A stretch of 64,000 bases of DNA, taken from contig NZ_LMUX01000021.1 of assembly GCF_009765705.1 (NCBI RefSeq), positions 1,177,444-1,241,443 on the forward strand, in the 5' to 3' direction. How positions within the stretch are numbered: position 1 is the stretch's first letter; every line of letters begins with the position of its first letter. A program made the position numbers and the translations under genes. Below, one piece after another: positions 16,747 to 26,606 of the stretch. The stretch comes from Burkholderia sp. L27(2015). Lineage in GTDB: Bacteria; Pseudomonadota; Gammaproteobacteria; Burkholderiales; Burkholderiaceae. The notes under the pieces are model-generated. The model was not told the DNA's origin, searched no databases, and saw only the letters and a list, made by a program, of their open reading frames with translations.

Positions 16747-18366
16747 ATGACAGGCCCACACACGACATCATCGAGTTCCGAGGGCGCAAGCCATAGCGCC
16801 GCGACTTCCGATCATCCCTATTTCGACGCGACGGCTTATGGCAATGGTCCGGGCGATTCGGTCAGCGATGCGACCGAAAATGCCGCGATCACGCATCACA
16901 GTATCAAGCTGGGCGGCAAGACGATCGCTTACACCGCGACAGCGGGGCACTTGGTGACGGTCGACGCCAGCAGTTCGCTGCCCAATGCAAAAATATTCTA
17001 TGTCGCCTTCACGGCGCAGGGCCATGCGCGCGAGGCGCGGCCGGTCACGTTCTTTTACAACGGCGGACCGGGGTCGTCATCGGTGTTCGTGCTGCTCGGG
17101 TCATTCGCGCCCAAGCGCATCCACACGTCGATGCCGGCATTCACGCCGCCGGCGCCCTACAGGCTCGAAGATAACTCCGACAGCATGCTGGACATCAGCG
17201 ATCTGGTGTTCATCAACCCGGTCGGCACCGGCTACTCGGCGGCGATCGCACCGCACGTCAACAAGGATTTCTGGGGCGTGGACCAGGATGCCGCCTCGAT
17301 CAAGCAGTTCATCAAGCGCTACTTGACTGCCAACGATCGCTGGAACTCACCGAAATTTCTATATGGGGAGTCGTACGGTACGGCGCGCACTGCGGTGTTG
17401 TCGTATTTGCTTCATGAGGACGGTGTAGACCTGAATGGCCTGACGATCCAGTCGTCGATACTCGATTACACGCAGGCAGGCAATCCGGTGGGGGCATTGC
17501 CAACCGCAGCCGCCGACGCGTGGTATCACGGCAAGGTGACAGCCCAGCCGGTTCCCACCGATTTGCCGGCATTTGCTGAGACGGTCGCGCTCTTTGCGCG
17601 CAGCGACTACGTGCATGCGCTCGATCAGTTTCCACATAGCGACCCGGCGGTGGTGCAAAAGCTGAGCGACTACACCGGTATCGACCTGCAGACCTTGAAC
17701 GCGTGGAGCCTCGATATCGCGGCCAGCGATAGCGGTGGTACTTCGCTGTTCCTGCGTACGCTGTTGCAATCCCAAGGGCTGGAGCTCGGATCGTATGACG
17801 GGCGCGTGACAGGGATAGGGACGGGGATCGCCGGTTCGATCGACCCGAATTCGGGGGGCAACGATCCGACCATGACGGCGGTGACGGGGGTGTACACCGC
17901 GCAGTGGAACGCCTACCTGAATGAGACGTTGAAGTTTACGTCGAATTCCGCGTTCACCGATCTGAACGATCAGGCTTTTAAGAATTGGGATTTCTCCCAT
18001 ATCGACCCGACCGGCGCTCAAAAGGGCCTCGACAGCAACGGCAACGTGATTCTTTATACGGCTGGGGATCTGGCTGCGACGATGAGCTTGAATATCGATC
18101 TCAAAGTGCTATCGGCCAACGGCTTCTATGATTTCGTCACGCCGTTTTATCAAACCGTGATGGATTTGCAAAGGATGCCGCTTATCGATGCGGCAGTGCG
18201 GCAAAATTTGAGCGCGACTTTTTATCCGTCGGGGCATATGGTCTATCTTGATGGCGCTTCGCGGACCGCGCTTAAAGCGGATGTGCGCAAGATGTATGCG
18301 GCGGCCGCGGGCGACCATAAAGCGCTGGCGCGCGTGCGAGACTTGCAGGCGCGCAAGGCGAGTTAA
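16747..18366 (+). CDS. S10-family serine carboxypeptidase-like protein
   Basis: A 539-aa alpha/beta-hydrolase-fold protein of peptidase family S10. The catalytic triad can be placed as Ser209 in GESYGTAR, Asp462 in NGFYDFVTPF and His497 in PSGHMVYLDG. The oxyanion segment FYNGGPGSSSVF and the FINPVGTGYS motif are also typical. It would remove C-terminal residues at acid pH. ATG 16747 is chosen for GGAGA just upstream. No signal peptide is seen; the N-terminus is Ser/Thr/His-rich. Lying 95 bp after the sedolisin and followed 24 bp later by a small gene, it suggests a peptidolytic unit in which an endopeptidase and an exopeptidase work in sequence. Confidence 0.9.
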   Translation: MTGPHTTSSSSEGASHSAATSDHPYFDATAYGNGPGDSVSDATENAAITHHSIKLGGKTIAYTATAGHLVTVDASSSLPNAKIFYVAFTAQGHAREARPVTFFYNGGPGSSSVFVLLGSFAPKRIHTSMPAFTPPAPYRLEDNSDSMLDISDLVFINPVGTGYSAAIAPHVNKDFWGVDQDAASIKQFIKRYLTANDRWNSPKFLYGESYGTARTAVLSYLLHEDGVDLNGLTIQSSILDYTQAGNPVGALPTAAADAWYHGKVTAQPVPTDLPAFAETVALFARSDYVHALDQFPHSDPAVVQKLSDYTGIDLQTLNAWSLDIAASDSGGTSLFLRTLLQSQGLELGSYDGRVTGIGTGIAGSIDPNSGGNDPTMTAVTGVYTAQWNAYLNETLKFTSNSAFTDLNDQAFKNWDFSHIDPTGAQKGLDSNGNVILYTAGDLAATMSLNIDLKVLSANGFYDFVTPFYQTVMDLQRMPLIDAAVRQNLSATFYPSGHMVYLDGASRTALKADVRKMYAAAAGDHKALARVRDLQARKAS

Positions 18367-18389
18367 AACGTTCACCTGAGGATTTTAAA

Positions 18390-18566
18390 ATGCTAGATCT
18401 CGAATACCTCAAGCAACATCCGCAGAGCGCGACGCCCGATCAGGTGCTGGAGCTGATTCGTCTGGTAGAACTATCGCGCAGTACTTTGCCCGATTATTCC
18501 GAGGCGGAGGCACAGGCGCAGGATGACGATGGCGCCATCGGCGACATCAAATCCATGCCGCGCTAG
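18390..18566 (+). CDS. 58-aa hypothetical protein downstream of the S10 peptidase
   Basis: A short frame encoding a 58-residue acidic protein (starts MLDLEYLKQHPQSATPDQ, ends IGDIKSMPR). It begins 24 bp after the peptidase stop, with GAGGA 8 bases before the ATG. The first 35 residues are helix-forming with amphipathic spacing (VLELIRLVELSRS); the remainder is Asp/Glu/Gln/Ala-rich and likely disordered. Position and ribosome site argue that it is real and co-transcribed with the peptidase. No family is recognised, and any role as chaperone, inhibitor or regulator of the peptidase is speculation. Confidence 0.6.
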   Translation: MLDLEYLKQHPQSATPDQVLELIRLVELSRSTLPDYSEAEAQAQDDDGAIGDIKSMPR

Positions 18567-18662
18567 GCACACTGAAATTTTTAGGGATCCAGAATTTGGC
18601 GTCGCTCTTAAAACCGCTTCTAAACCCCGAAAAGATCATTTCCCGAAATAAGGAACCGCCTT

Positions 18663-18691
18663 TTGACAACAGTCACCATTGCGCTGCTAAA
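18663..18691 (+). promoter_or_regulatory. Candidate sigma-70 promoter for the alpha-2-macroglobulin gene
   Basis: A perfect TTGACA (18663-18668) is followed after 17 bases by GCTAAA, in an AT-richer spacer about 100 bp upstream of the start codon. The -10 element is only a partial match. Confidence 0.4.
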
Positions 18692-18792
18692 TCCACCTTG
18701 ACCGCCCATTGATCTTATTTTAATAATGCATTTCGGATTGCCGATCTGTCTCCGATAACAGTTCGTGCTTTCAAATCCTGGAGTGCACCGCA

Positions 18793-21700
18793 ATGGTTAG
18801 CCGCCGAACAAGCTACATCCTCGTCTCATTATTGTTGGTCTGTGCGGTGGTTGCCTTTGCGATCTATCGGTACGTTCACACCGGGGCTACTCCCGAAGCG
18901 GCCAGCAGCACCGATGCGCCATTCAGCGTGGTCGACGCCGCTAACCGCGAGCTCGATGGCCACCCCGCGCTGGCCCTGACATTTTCGCAGCCGCTAGACA
19001 CCCGTGGCGATTACGACCAGGTCATACGCGTGTTCAAAATGCCGGCTCCCGTCAACGCCAAGAAGCCTGGTTCCGGCGACGACGACGCGAACAACGACGG
19101 CGACACCGACTCCAACGGCAACCCGAAAGCCGCCAGCGAAGTCAGCACCGCGCCCGCATTGACCCAACTGGACGGTGGCAAGCAAATCACCGGCGCCTGG
19201 GTCGTCGGCGATAATCCCCGGCTGCTGTTCTTCCCGCATATCGAACCGTTGAGTCGCTATGTCGTGCAGGTGCAGGACACCCTGCGCGCCAAGGACGGCC
19301 GCACGCTCGGCCACGAAACGCGCTATTCGATCACTACCCCAGCGGTAACACCCGCCTACTATTTCGCGAGTCGTGGCATTGTGCTGCCGGCCAAGCAAAA
19401 CGGTGGCCTGCCCGTGGTGACGGTCAACGTTCCCGAAGTCGACGTGCAGTTTCTGCGCGTGCGCGCCGACCAACTGCCGCGCTTTTTCGAGCGAGTGGTA
19501 GCCAGCTCGAAACCGGCAGCAACCGATGACCAAGACGCTACGCCCCCCGACGACGACGCAGACAACGACACCTCGCACGCCAACCTGCAAGGCGCCGTCA
19601 ACAATTGGACGCTCGACTCGCTACACGCGATGACCGAAAGCGTATATCAAGGTCGTTTCGTGACGGAGCAACAGACCGACAAACGCAGCGTCACCTACTT
19701 GCCGGTCGAGGACATCAAGGAACTCAAAGAGCCGGGCATTTATGTCGCGGTGATGTCGCAGCCGGGACGTTTTGGCTACGAATACCAAACCACCTATTTT
19801 TACGTCAGCGACCTGGGTTTGCACCTGCGGTTGTTCGAACATCACGCGGACGCATTCGTGAGTTCGCTCACGGACGGCGACGGCGTTTCGGGCGTGGAGC
19901 TAACATGGCTCGATCAGCAGGGGAAAGTCCTGGCGCATGGCACGACCGATAGCGACGGCCACGCCGCGTTTGCCGAGCAGCCCACCGGCACGGCGCTCGT
20001 GCTGGCGAAAAAGGACGACCAGATGTCGATGCTCACGGTGCATGAGCCCGCGCTCGATCTTTCGGAATACGACGCGACCGGCCTGCCCTATAAATCCGTG
20101 CGTCTATTCGCCTGGAGCGGGCGCGACCTGTACCGTCCCGGCGAAACCTTCACGGTATCGGTGTTGGCGCGCGATGCCGATGGCCGTGCAGTACCCCCGC
20201 AGCCGATTCAGGCGACCCTGAAGCGTGCGGACGGCAAAGTCCAATTCGTCGCCAACTGGCAACCGGATTCGAAGCAGCCCGGTTACTTCAGCAAGGTTAT
20301 CAGCCTGCCCGCCGATGCCCCGACCGGTTCCTGGTCGCTCGAACTACGCAACGACCCAGCCGACAAACTCGCGGGCACGGTGATGCGTTTTGGCGTCGAG
20401 GAATTCCTGCCCGAGCGCATGAAGCTCGACCTCTCCAGCACCGCCACAACACTAACGCCTGACCAGCCGTTCCGCGTGGCCGTGCACGGCACCTACCTGT
20501 ACGGCGCGGCCGCCGCCGGCAACCGGCTGCTCGGCGTACTGGCATTCCAGCGCAATGCCAATCCGCTCGCGACCCGCTATCCGGGTTTCGAATTCGGCAA
20601 TGCCAACGACAGCACGTTCTTCAACCGCCAGGAACTGGACGAGCAAAAGCTCGATGCGCAAGGTCGCACCACGCTCAACCTCGCACTCGCTCCGGCGGCC
20701 GGCGTGCATTCGCCGGTTACTGTGCGCGCTACGCTGAGCCTGCTCGAATCGGGCGGCCGCCCGGTGATCCGCACGCTAGAGCGCGTAATCTGGCCGGCGC
20801 CCGTGCTCACCGGCGTGCGGCCGCTTTACAGCGGCGACTATGCGGCCGAAGAGTCGCCGGCCGACTTCGAAGTCATCCGCGCCGATAGCAGCGGCACGCT
20901 CAAAGGCGAACGGGCGATGCCGGTGCGGTTGTTCCGCGAGAACCGCAATTATTATTGGCGCTTTGACGATCAGCGCGGCTGGAATTCAGGCTTCACCGAA
21001 ACCGACGAACTGGTCGATACGCTCAGCGTCGATGTGCCCGATGGCGGGCGCGGCAAGCTGCGCGTGCCCGTTAAATACGGACGGTACCGGCTCGAGATTC
21101 TCGACCCGGTTACCGGCCAGACCATGATTTATCGCTTCTACGCGGGCTGGAGCGCGCAGGGCGACGAGACCACCGGCTCGCGACCCGATCGCGTGGCGCT
21201 CAAGCTCGATCGCGATGCCTATCGCGAAGGAGATACTGCCCATCTGACGATTTCACCGCCGCATGCCGGCACGGCGCTGGTCACGGTCGATGGCGATCGC
21301 ACGCTGTGGACCAAGCGGATTTCAGTCAAAGGCGCGAGCCAGACGATCGATATCCCGGTCGATCCAGCTTGGCAGCGGCACGATTTGTATATTTCGGTGC
21401 TGGTGCTGCGCCCGGGCAATCAAGGCGATCTGGTCACACCGGCCCGCGCGTTGGGCCTGATCGCGTTGCCGCTTGCGCGCAGCGAGCGCAAGCTCGACGT
21501 GACGCTCGAGGCACCGCAGAAGATGAAATCGGAAACCACCGTCAAGGTCAAAATCAAAGTGCCTAACGCGAAAGGCGAGAAAGCACTGCTGACCTTGTCT
21601 GCGGTGGACGTGGGTATTTTGAACATCACCGGATTTACTGCACCCGACCCGTTCCAGTTCTTCTTTGGCCGGCTGCGTTACGGGGCCGATCTGCACGATA

Positions 21701-24030
21701 TCTATGGTCGCCTGATCGAAAAAATGGCGGGCAAGAAGGGCCGGCTGAAGTGGGGCGGCGACACGACGCCGAAAGCCACGCCCAATCTACCGAAGAAGGT
21801 GCAACTGGTCGATATCTTCAACGGACCGGTTACGCTGGACGCCAATGGCGAAGCGGAAGTGCCGATAGCTTTGCCCGATTTCAACGGCACCTTGCGATTG
21901 ACCGCGGTGGTGGCGACGGCCGACCGCTACGGCGAGAAAGATCAGGAAATGATCGTGGCGGCTCCGGTGATTGCCGAGTTGTCGACGCCCCGCTACGTCA
22001 CGTTCGGCGACCGCTCCACGGTGGCGCTCGACGTGCAGAACCTGACCGGTGCCGCGCAACAGTTCAAGGTCGAACTCGGCGGGGACGATGGCCTGCAAGT
22101 GTCGAACGGCGTACGTGATCTCGCGTTGAAGGATCAGGAAAAGCAGACGCTGCGCTACACCGTGGACGCCGGTAACAAATCGGGGCTGCATAGCCTCACG
22201 GTAACCGTCAATGGTGGCCCGATCGCCATGACCCGGCATTACGCGCTGCAAGTCGAAGCGCCGACGCCAGCCCGCAGTGTGGTGCGACGCTATACGGTGG
22301 AGCCGGGCGCTGCCTTGCAGGTGATCGATCCTACCCTGGGCGGCTTGTATCCGGATTCGCTCAGCGCACATCTGCTCGTCTCGAACCAGCCGCCTATCGA
22401 CGTGCGCGCCGCTGCGAAATGGCTGCTCGAATACCCATACGGCTGCGCCGAACAGGTCGCGAGCAGCGCCTACCCGTGGTTGTATATCGACGAGGCGGCA
22501 GCACGTCAGTACGGACTGAAACCTTATACCCGCGATCAGCGGGCGGAACGCATCGACTTCGCGGTCGCCAAGCTCGGGGGCTATCAGTCGGTGCGCGGCG
22601 GTTTCAACTTGTGGGGCAACGGCCCCGACGATTTCTGGCTGTCCGCTTATATAGTCGGCTTCTTGCAGGATGCCCGGGCGCAAGGTTTCAGCGTGCCGGA
22701 CCGAATGATGCAAAAAGCGCTCGATTACCTGCTGCGTGGTCTGCAGGAAGGCAGCGCACAGGTGACGCCGCTACCCACCCATGTGACGCCCGCGCAGATG
22801 CGTGGCCTGATCGATGACTTTGCGCGCAACAATCGTAACTACGAAGGGTTGGTGCAGGCTGGCTATGTTCTTGCGCGCGAACGCAAAGCGCCGTTGTCGA
22901 CACTGCGGCAGTTATTCGAGCAGCGCGCCTATGCCAATTCGGGCTTGGCGCTCGTCGAGTTGGGTATCGCACTGAACTTGATGGGCGATCAGGCACGCAG
23001 CCTGACCGCGCTGCAGGACGGCGTGCGTACCGACCGGCTGCCCGGCTATTGGTGGTGGGACTTCGGCAGTGACCTGCGCGATACGGCGTTGGAATATGTG
23101 CTGCTCGATCGCGATAAGATCACGGCGCCGGGCAGCGATCTGCTGGTCGGTAAAGTGGCCAACGCGCTGGCGGCGCGGGACGGTGATTACTACAGCACCC
23201 AGGAGCGTCTTGCTCTGTTCCGCATGGGCCGCGCTCTCGGCGATTCCAGTGGCCAGCCATGGACAGCGCAACTGGCGCGCAGTGCCGGCTCTCAAACCTT
23301 GAGCGACAAGACGACCGGCTTTGGCGACCTCAGTGTCGCCGACCTCAAGCAAGGAGTGACGCTGACCAACACGTCGGATAAACGGTTGTTCGTTGAAGTC
23401 GATATCAGCGGTAATCCGATTGCGGCGCCGGTCGCGCCCACGGGTGCGCAAAACCGCATCAATCTTGCCCGCGAGTATCTGCGTGCGGATGGCACGCTGC
23501 TGGCAGGTACGCCGCTCAAGGTTGGCGATACGGTGCTGGTCCATCTGAGCGCGAGTTCGGCCTCGGTGATCGGTTCGGCGTTGGTGGTCGACCGGATTCC
23601 CGCAGGTCTTGAGATCGAGAACACGAATCTGGTCAAGGATGCCGGTAGCGTAGGGCTGAAGGTGGGCGATATCGACGTGGCGGACGCGATGAATAGTTCG
23701 CAAATCCAGCATGTCGAATTCCGTGACGATCGCTTCGCGGCGGCGGTCAAGCTGGGCTGGGGCAAGCTCGATTTGTTCTACAGAGCACGGGTGGTCACGC
23801 CCGGCCAGTTCGGGGTGCCTCCGTTGTATGCGGAAGATATGTACCGTCCTTATGTGTATGGGGTCCTTTCGAATGGCGGTCAGTTGAGTATCAGCGACAG
23901 CGATACTGCTTCAACTGCCACGGCTGCTACGGCGCCTCGATCTACCGGGAAGGCCCCAGCCTCGGCGGCTTCGACTTCGGCTTCGGCCTCGCCACCGGCA
24001 CCGGCTTCCGCAGCTGCGAGCGCGCAGTAA
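18793..24030 (+). CDS. Bacterial alpha-2-macroglobulin (YfhM-like protease trap)
   Basis: A 1745-aa envelope protein of the bacterial alpha-2-macroglobulin family, which traps foreign proteases through a reactive thioester. The thioester motif YGCAEQ is intact (Cys1218, Gln1221). An N-terminal hydrophobic segment (about residues 8-26, YILVSLLLVCAVVAFAIY) lacks a clear lipobox, so it is probably a signal anchor holding the protein on the periplasmic side of the inner membrane. MG/A2M_N domains occupy about residues 150-1000, the A2M core about 1000-1200, and the thioester/alpha-toroid domain about 1200-1500. There is an acidic Asp/Asn-rich insert near residues 95-115 and an Ala/Ser/Pro-rich C-terminal tail. 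The pbpC gene starts 12 bp downstream, the conserved pairing thought to couple protease defence with peptidoglycan repair. Confidence 0.93.
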   Translation: MVSRRTSYILVSLLLVCAVVAFAIYRYVHTGATPEAASSTDAPFSVVDAANRELDGHPALALTFSQPLDTRGDYDQVIRVFKMPAPVNAKKPGSGDDDANNDGDTDSNGNPKAASEVSTAPALTQLDGGKQITGAWVVGDNPRLLFFPHIEPLSRYVVQVQDTLRAKDGRTLGHETRYSITTPAVTPAYYFASRGIVLPAKQNGGLPVVTVNVPEVDVQFLRVRADQLPRFFERVVASSKPAATDDQDATPPDDDADNDTSHANLQGAVNNWTLDSLHAMTESVYQGRFVTEQQTDKRSVTYLPVEDIKELKEPGIYVAVMSQPGRFGYEYQTTYFYVSDLGLHLRLFEHHADAFVSSLTDGDGVSGVELTWLDQQGKVLAHGTTDSDGHAAFAEQPTGTALVLAKKDDQMSMLTVHEPALDLSEYDATGLPYKSVRLFAWSGRDLYRPGETFTVSVLARDADGRAVPPQPIQATLKRADGKVQFVANWQPDSKQPGYFSKVISLPADAPTGSWSLELRNDPADKLAGTVMRFGVEEFLPERMKLDLSSTATTLTPDQPFRVAVHGTYLYGAAAAGNRLLGVLAFQRNANPLATRYPGFEFGNANDSTFFNRQELDEQKLDAQGRTTLNLALAPAAGVHSPVTVRATLSLLESGGRPVIRTLERVIWPAPVLTGVRPLYSGDYAAEESPADFEVIRADSSGTLKGERAMPVRLFRENRNYYWRFDDQRGWNSGFTETDELVDTLSVDVPDGGRGKLRVPVKYGRYRLEILDPVTGQTMIYRFYAGWSAQGDETTGSRPDRVALKLDRDAYREGDTAHLTISPPHAGTALVTVDGDRTLWTKRISVKGASQTIDIPVDPAWQRHDLYISVLVLRPGNQGDLVTPARALGLIALPLARSERKLDVTLEAPQKMKSETTVKVKIKVPNAKGEKALLTLSAVDVGILNITGFTAPDPFQFFFGRLRYGADLHDIYGRLIEKMAGKKGRLKWGGDTTPKATPNLPKKVQLVDIFNGPVTLDANGEAEVPIALPDFNGTLRLTAVVATADRYGEKDQEMIVAAPVIAELSTPRYVTFGDRSTVALDVQNLTGAAQQFKVELGGDDGLQVSNGVRDLALKDQEKQTLRYTVDAGNKSGLHSLTVTVNGGPIAMTRHYALQVEAPTPARSVVRRYTVEPGAALQVIDPTLGGLYPDSLSAHLLVSNQPPIDVRAAAKWLLEYPYGCAEQVASSAYPWLYIDEAAARQYGLKPYTRDQRAERIDFAVAKLGGYQSVRGGFNLWGNGPDDFWLSAYIVGFLQDARAQGFSVPDRMMQKALDYLLRGLQEGSAQVTPLPTHVTPAQMRGLIDDFARNNRNYEGLVQAGYVLARERKAPLSTLRQLFEQRAYANSGLALVELGIALNLMGDQARSLTALQDGVRTDRLPGYWWWDFGSDLRDTALEYVLLDRDKITAPGSDLLVGKVANALAARDGDYYSTQERLALFRMGRALGDSSGQPWTAQLARSAGSQTLSDKTTGFGDLSVADLKQGVTLTNTSDKRLFVEVDISGNPIAAPVAPTGAQNRINLAREYLRADGTLLAGTPLKVGDTVLVHLSASSASVIGSALVVDRIPAGLEIENTNLVKDAGSVGLKVGDIDVADAMNSSQIQHVEFRDDRFAAAVKLGWGKLDLFYRARVVTPGQFGVPPLYAEDMYRPYVYGVLSNGGQLSISDSDTASTATAATAPRSTGKAPASAASTSASASPPAPASAAASAQ

Positions 24031-24042
24031 GCAGGCGCCACG

Positions 24043-26379
24043 ATGGACCGAGTCCGACATTCCCGTCTGCGTATTGCCGCCGCCGTGTTGGTCCTGCTGT
24101 TCGTGAGCGGCTATGCGCTTGACCGCGCATTTCCACTACCGCCGCCGGGCCGCGACGCGCCATTTGCGTTGCTGGTGGCCGCACGAGACGGCACCCCGCT
24201 GCGCGCATTCCCCGATAAACATTATGTCTGGCGTCACCCGATCACACTGGCCGAAGTGTCGCCGCTTTATACCGAGGCGCTGATCGGTTATGAAGACCGC
24301 GCCTTCTGGTGGCACCCGGGGGTGAACCCGTTCGCCCTGGTACGTGCCGCCTGGCAGTGGGCGCGCTATGGCCGCGTGGTATCCGGCGGCTCGACCATCA
24401 CGATGCAGGTAGCGCGCATCGTCGATCCGACGCCCCGTACGCTGCTCGGCAAATTGCATCAGATCCTGCGCGCCTTTCAGTTGGAGCTGCACTACTCCAA
24501 GCGCGAAATCCTGACGCTATATCTCAACTACGCGCCCATGGGCGGCGTGCTCGAAGGCGTGGAAGCCGCGAGCCGTGCCTACCTGGGCAAACCGGCCACG
24601 CGGCTAACGCACGCCGAGGCGGCGATGCTGGCAGTGTTGCCCCAAGCGCCGTCGCTGCTGCGTCCCGATCGGTATCCGCAGCGCGCCGGCCTGGCGCGCG
24701 ACAAAGTGCTGCGGCGCATGACCGATCGCTGGAGCCCGGCGCAAATCCAGGACGCGCTTACCGAAACCGTCTACGCCCAGACCATCCGCGAGCCGATGTT
24801 GGCGCCGCTGTTGGCCGAGCGTCTGAAACGCACCAGCCACGGCAAACTCCGCATCGATACCACCATCGACGCGCAGATGCAGGAGAGCGTCGAGACCTTG
24901 CTGCTCGACCGCGCACGCAGCTTGCCGCCGCATGTTTCGAGCGCGGCACTGGTGATCGATAACGCCACCATGGAAGTGCGCGCTTACGCGGGTTCGGCCG
25001 ATTTTGGCGATCTCGAACGTTTCAACTACGTCGACATGGTGCGGGCCTGGCGCTCGCCCGGGTCCACGCTCAAACCGTTCCTGTATGGATTTGCCATCGA
25101 CGCCGGCTTGATCCACTCCGAATCGTTGCTGGCCGACGTGCCGCAATCGTTCGACGGTTACCAACCGGGCAACTTCGAGCAATCGTTTCATGGCGCGGTC
25201 AGTGCTTCGGAAGCGCTGGTGCGCTCGCTGAACGTTCCGGCTGTCGAAGTGCTCAACCAGTTCGGCGCCGACCGCTTTGTCGGCAAGCTAAGGCAGGGCG
25301 GTTTGAAGCTACGCTTCGCGCGCGGCGCAGAACCGAATCTGTCGGTGATACTGGGCGGCGCGGACGTCACGCTGGAAAATCTGGTGGGTTCCTACGCCGC
25401 GTTCGCGCGAGGTGGCATGGCCGGCACGCCACGTCTCACACCCGACGCGCCGCAAGCCGACCACCGGATGATGAGTGCGGGCGCGGCTTTCATCGTGCGC
25501 GATATTCTCGAGACCGGTGGCCCGGTTGGCCGCGCCGTCGAGGATCGTGGTGCAAACCGGGGCATTGCCTGGAAGACTGGCACGAGCTTTGGCTTTCGTG
25601 ACGCCTGGGCGGTCGGCGTCAGCGATCGCTACACGATAGGCGTATGGGTGGGCCGCCCCGACGGCACGCCCAACCCGGGGTATTTCGGCGCGAATGTCTC
25701 GACGCCTTTGCTGATGGATTTGTTCGCGGCGCTATCTCACTCATTCGACGCACCGCCGGTGCTTGCCCGCACGCCGCCCCCGAACGTCACGCAAGCACGC
25801 ATCTGCTGGCCATTGGGCACCCAGGCGGGTGCCCAGCCGGCTGACCTCTGTCCGATCGAGCGCACTGCCTGGCTGCTGGACGGCACCGCGCCGCCGACGT
25901 TTCCCGACTCGATCCGCGTCGGCGAACCGGTGCTGCATTACAGCGTCGATAGCGTGAGCGGCATGCGTGCCTCGCCCGATTGCACGGCTGACGTGCTGCG
26001 CCCGGCTGAAACCGCGCGCTGGCCCGCCGCGCTCGAACCGTGGCTGGATGCAGGATTGCTGCACCGCACCTTACCGCCGCCCTGGCAGGCGGGCTGCGTG
26101 CCCGTGGGCAGCGCAGGCAACGGGGCCGGTGGATTGGCCATCGAGGGCGCCAGCAGCGGCGAAGTCATCAGCCGGATCTATCAGGGCACGGCGCCGCGCT
26201 TGCATTTGCACGTCAATGGCGCACAGGGTTCGATCGGATGGCTGGTCAATGGCAAACTGATCGGTAATTCGCCTGCCAGCCAGGGCCAAACGGTGGAACT
26301 GGGCGAACCGGGGGCGTACGCCATTACGGCATTCGACGCGCGCGGACATTACGATCGCGTGACAATCAGCGTACGCTAA
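24043..26379 (+). CDS. pbpC: Penicillin-binding protein 1C
   Basis: A 778-aa bifunctional peptidoglycan synthase. In order: N-terminal membrane anchor (about residues 9-26), glycosyltransferase 51 domain (about 45-235) with catalytic Glu84 in YEDRAFWWHPG and the GGSTITMQVARI motif, transpeptidase domain (about 295-560) with Ser341 and Lys344 in SPGSTLKP and the KTGTSFGFRDAW motif, and the C-terminal BiPBP_C domain typical of PBP1C (about 685-775). It is complete. It lies 12 bp after the alpha-2-macroglobulin gene, so the two form an operon. No unusual substitutions were noticed in the motifs. Confidence 0.94.
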   Translation: MDRVRHSRLRIAAAVLVLLFVSGYALDRAFPLPPPGRDAPFALLVAARDGTPLRAFPDKHYVWRHPITLAEVSPLYTEALIGYEDRAFWWHPGVNPFALVRAAWQWARYGRVVSGGSTITMQVARIVDPTPRTLLGKLHQILRAFQLELHYSKREILTLYLNYAPMGGVLEGVEAASRAYLGKPATRLTHAEAAMLAVLPQAPSLLRPDRYPQRAGLARDKVLRRMTDRWSPAQIQDALTETVYAQTIREPMLAPLLAERLKRTSHGKLRIDTTIDAQMQESVETLLLDRARSLPPHVSSAALVIDNATMEVRAYAGSADFGDLERFNYVDMVRAWRSPGSTLKPFLYGFAIDAGLIHSESLLADVPQSFDGYQPGNFEQSFHGAVSASEALVRSLNVPAVEVLNQFGADRFVGKLRQGGLKLRFARGAEPNLSVILGGADVTLENLVGSYAAFARGGMAGTPRLTPDAPQADHRMMSAGAAFIVRDILETGGPVGRAVEDRGANRGIAWKTGTSFGFRDAWAVGVSDRYTIGVWVGRPDGTPNPGYFGANVSTPLLMDLFAALSHSFDAPPVLARTPPPNVTQARICWPLGTQAGAQPADLCPIERTAWLLDGTAPPTFPDSIRVGEPVLHYSVDSVSGMRASPDCTADVLRPAETARWPAALEPWLDAGLLHRTLPPPWQAGCVPVGSAGNGAGGLAIEGASSGEVISRIYQGTAPRLHLHVNGAQGSIGWLVNGKLIGNSPASQGQTVELGEPGAYAITAFDARGHYDRVTISVR

Positions 26380-26606
26380 GCCCATGCGCTGAAGCGCTCC
26401 AGCCCGCACGCCTACTCGTGTCGCCGATACTGGGGAACAAATCGGGTCGGTCGGGCGTCTACACAGGCCAGATGCATAGGCGCAAAATGCTCCAACTGTG
26501 CCGACTCAACATCGTTGGCATGCAACATCGCAACATCGTTTCAATTCTCCCGTGCCGCGTTCGCTGCCTGGGTCCCTATAGCCTGCTAGCCGGAAAAGTG
26601 GCGCTC

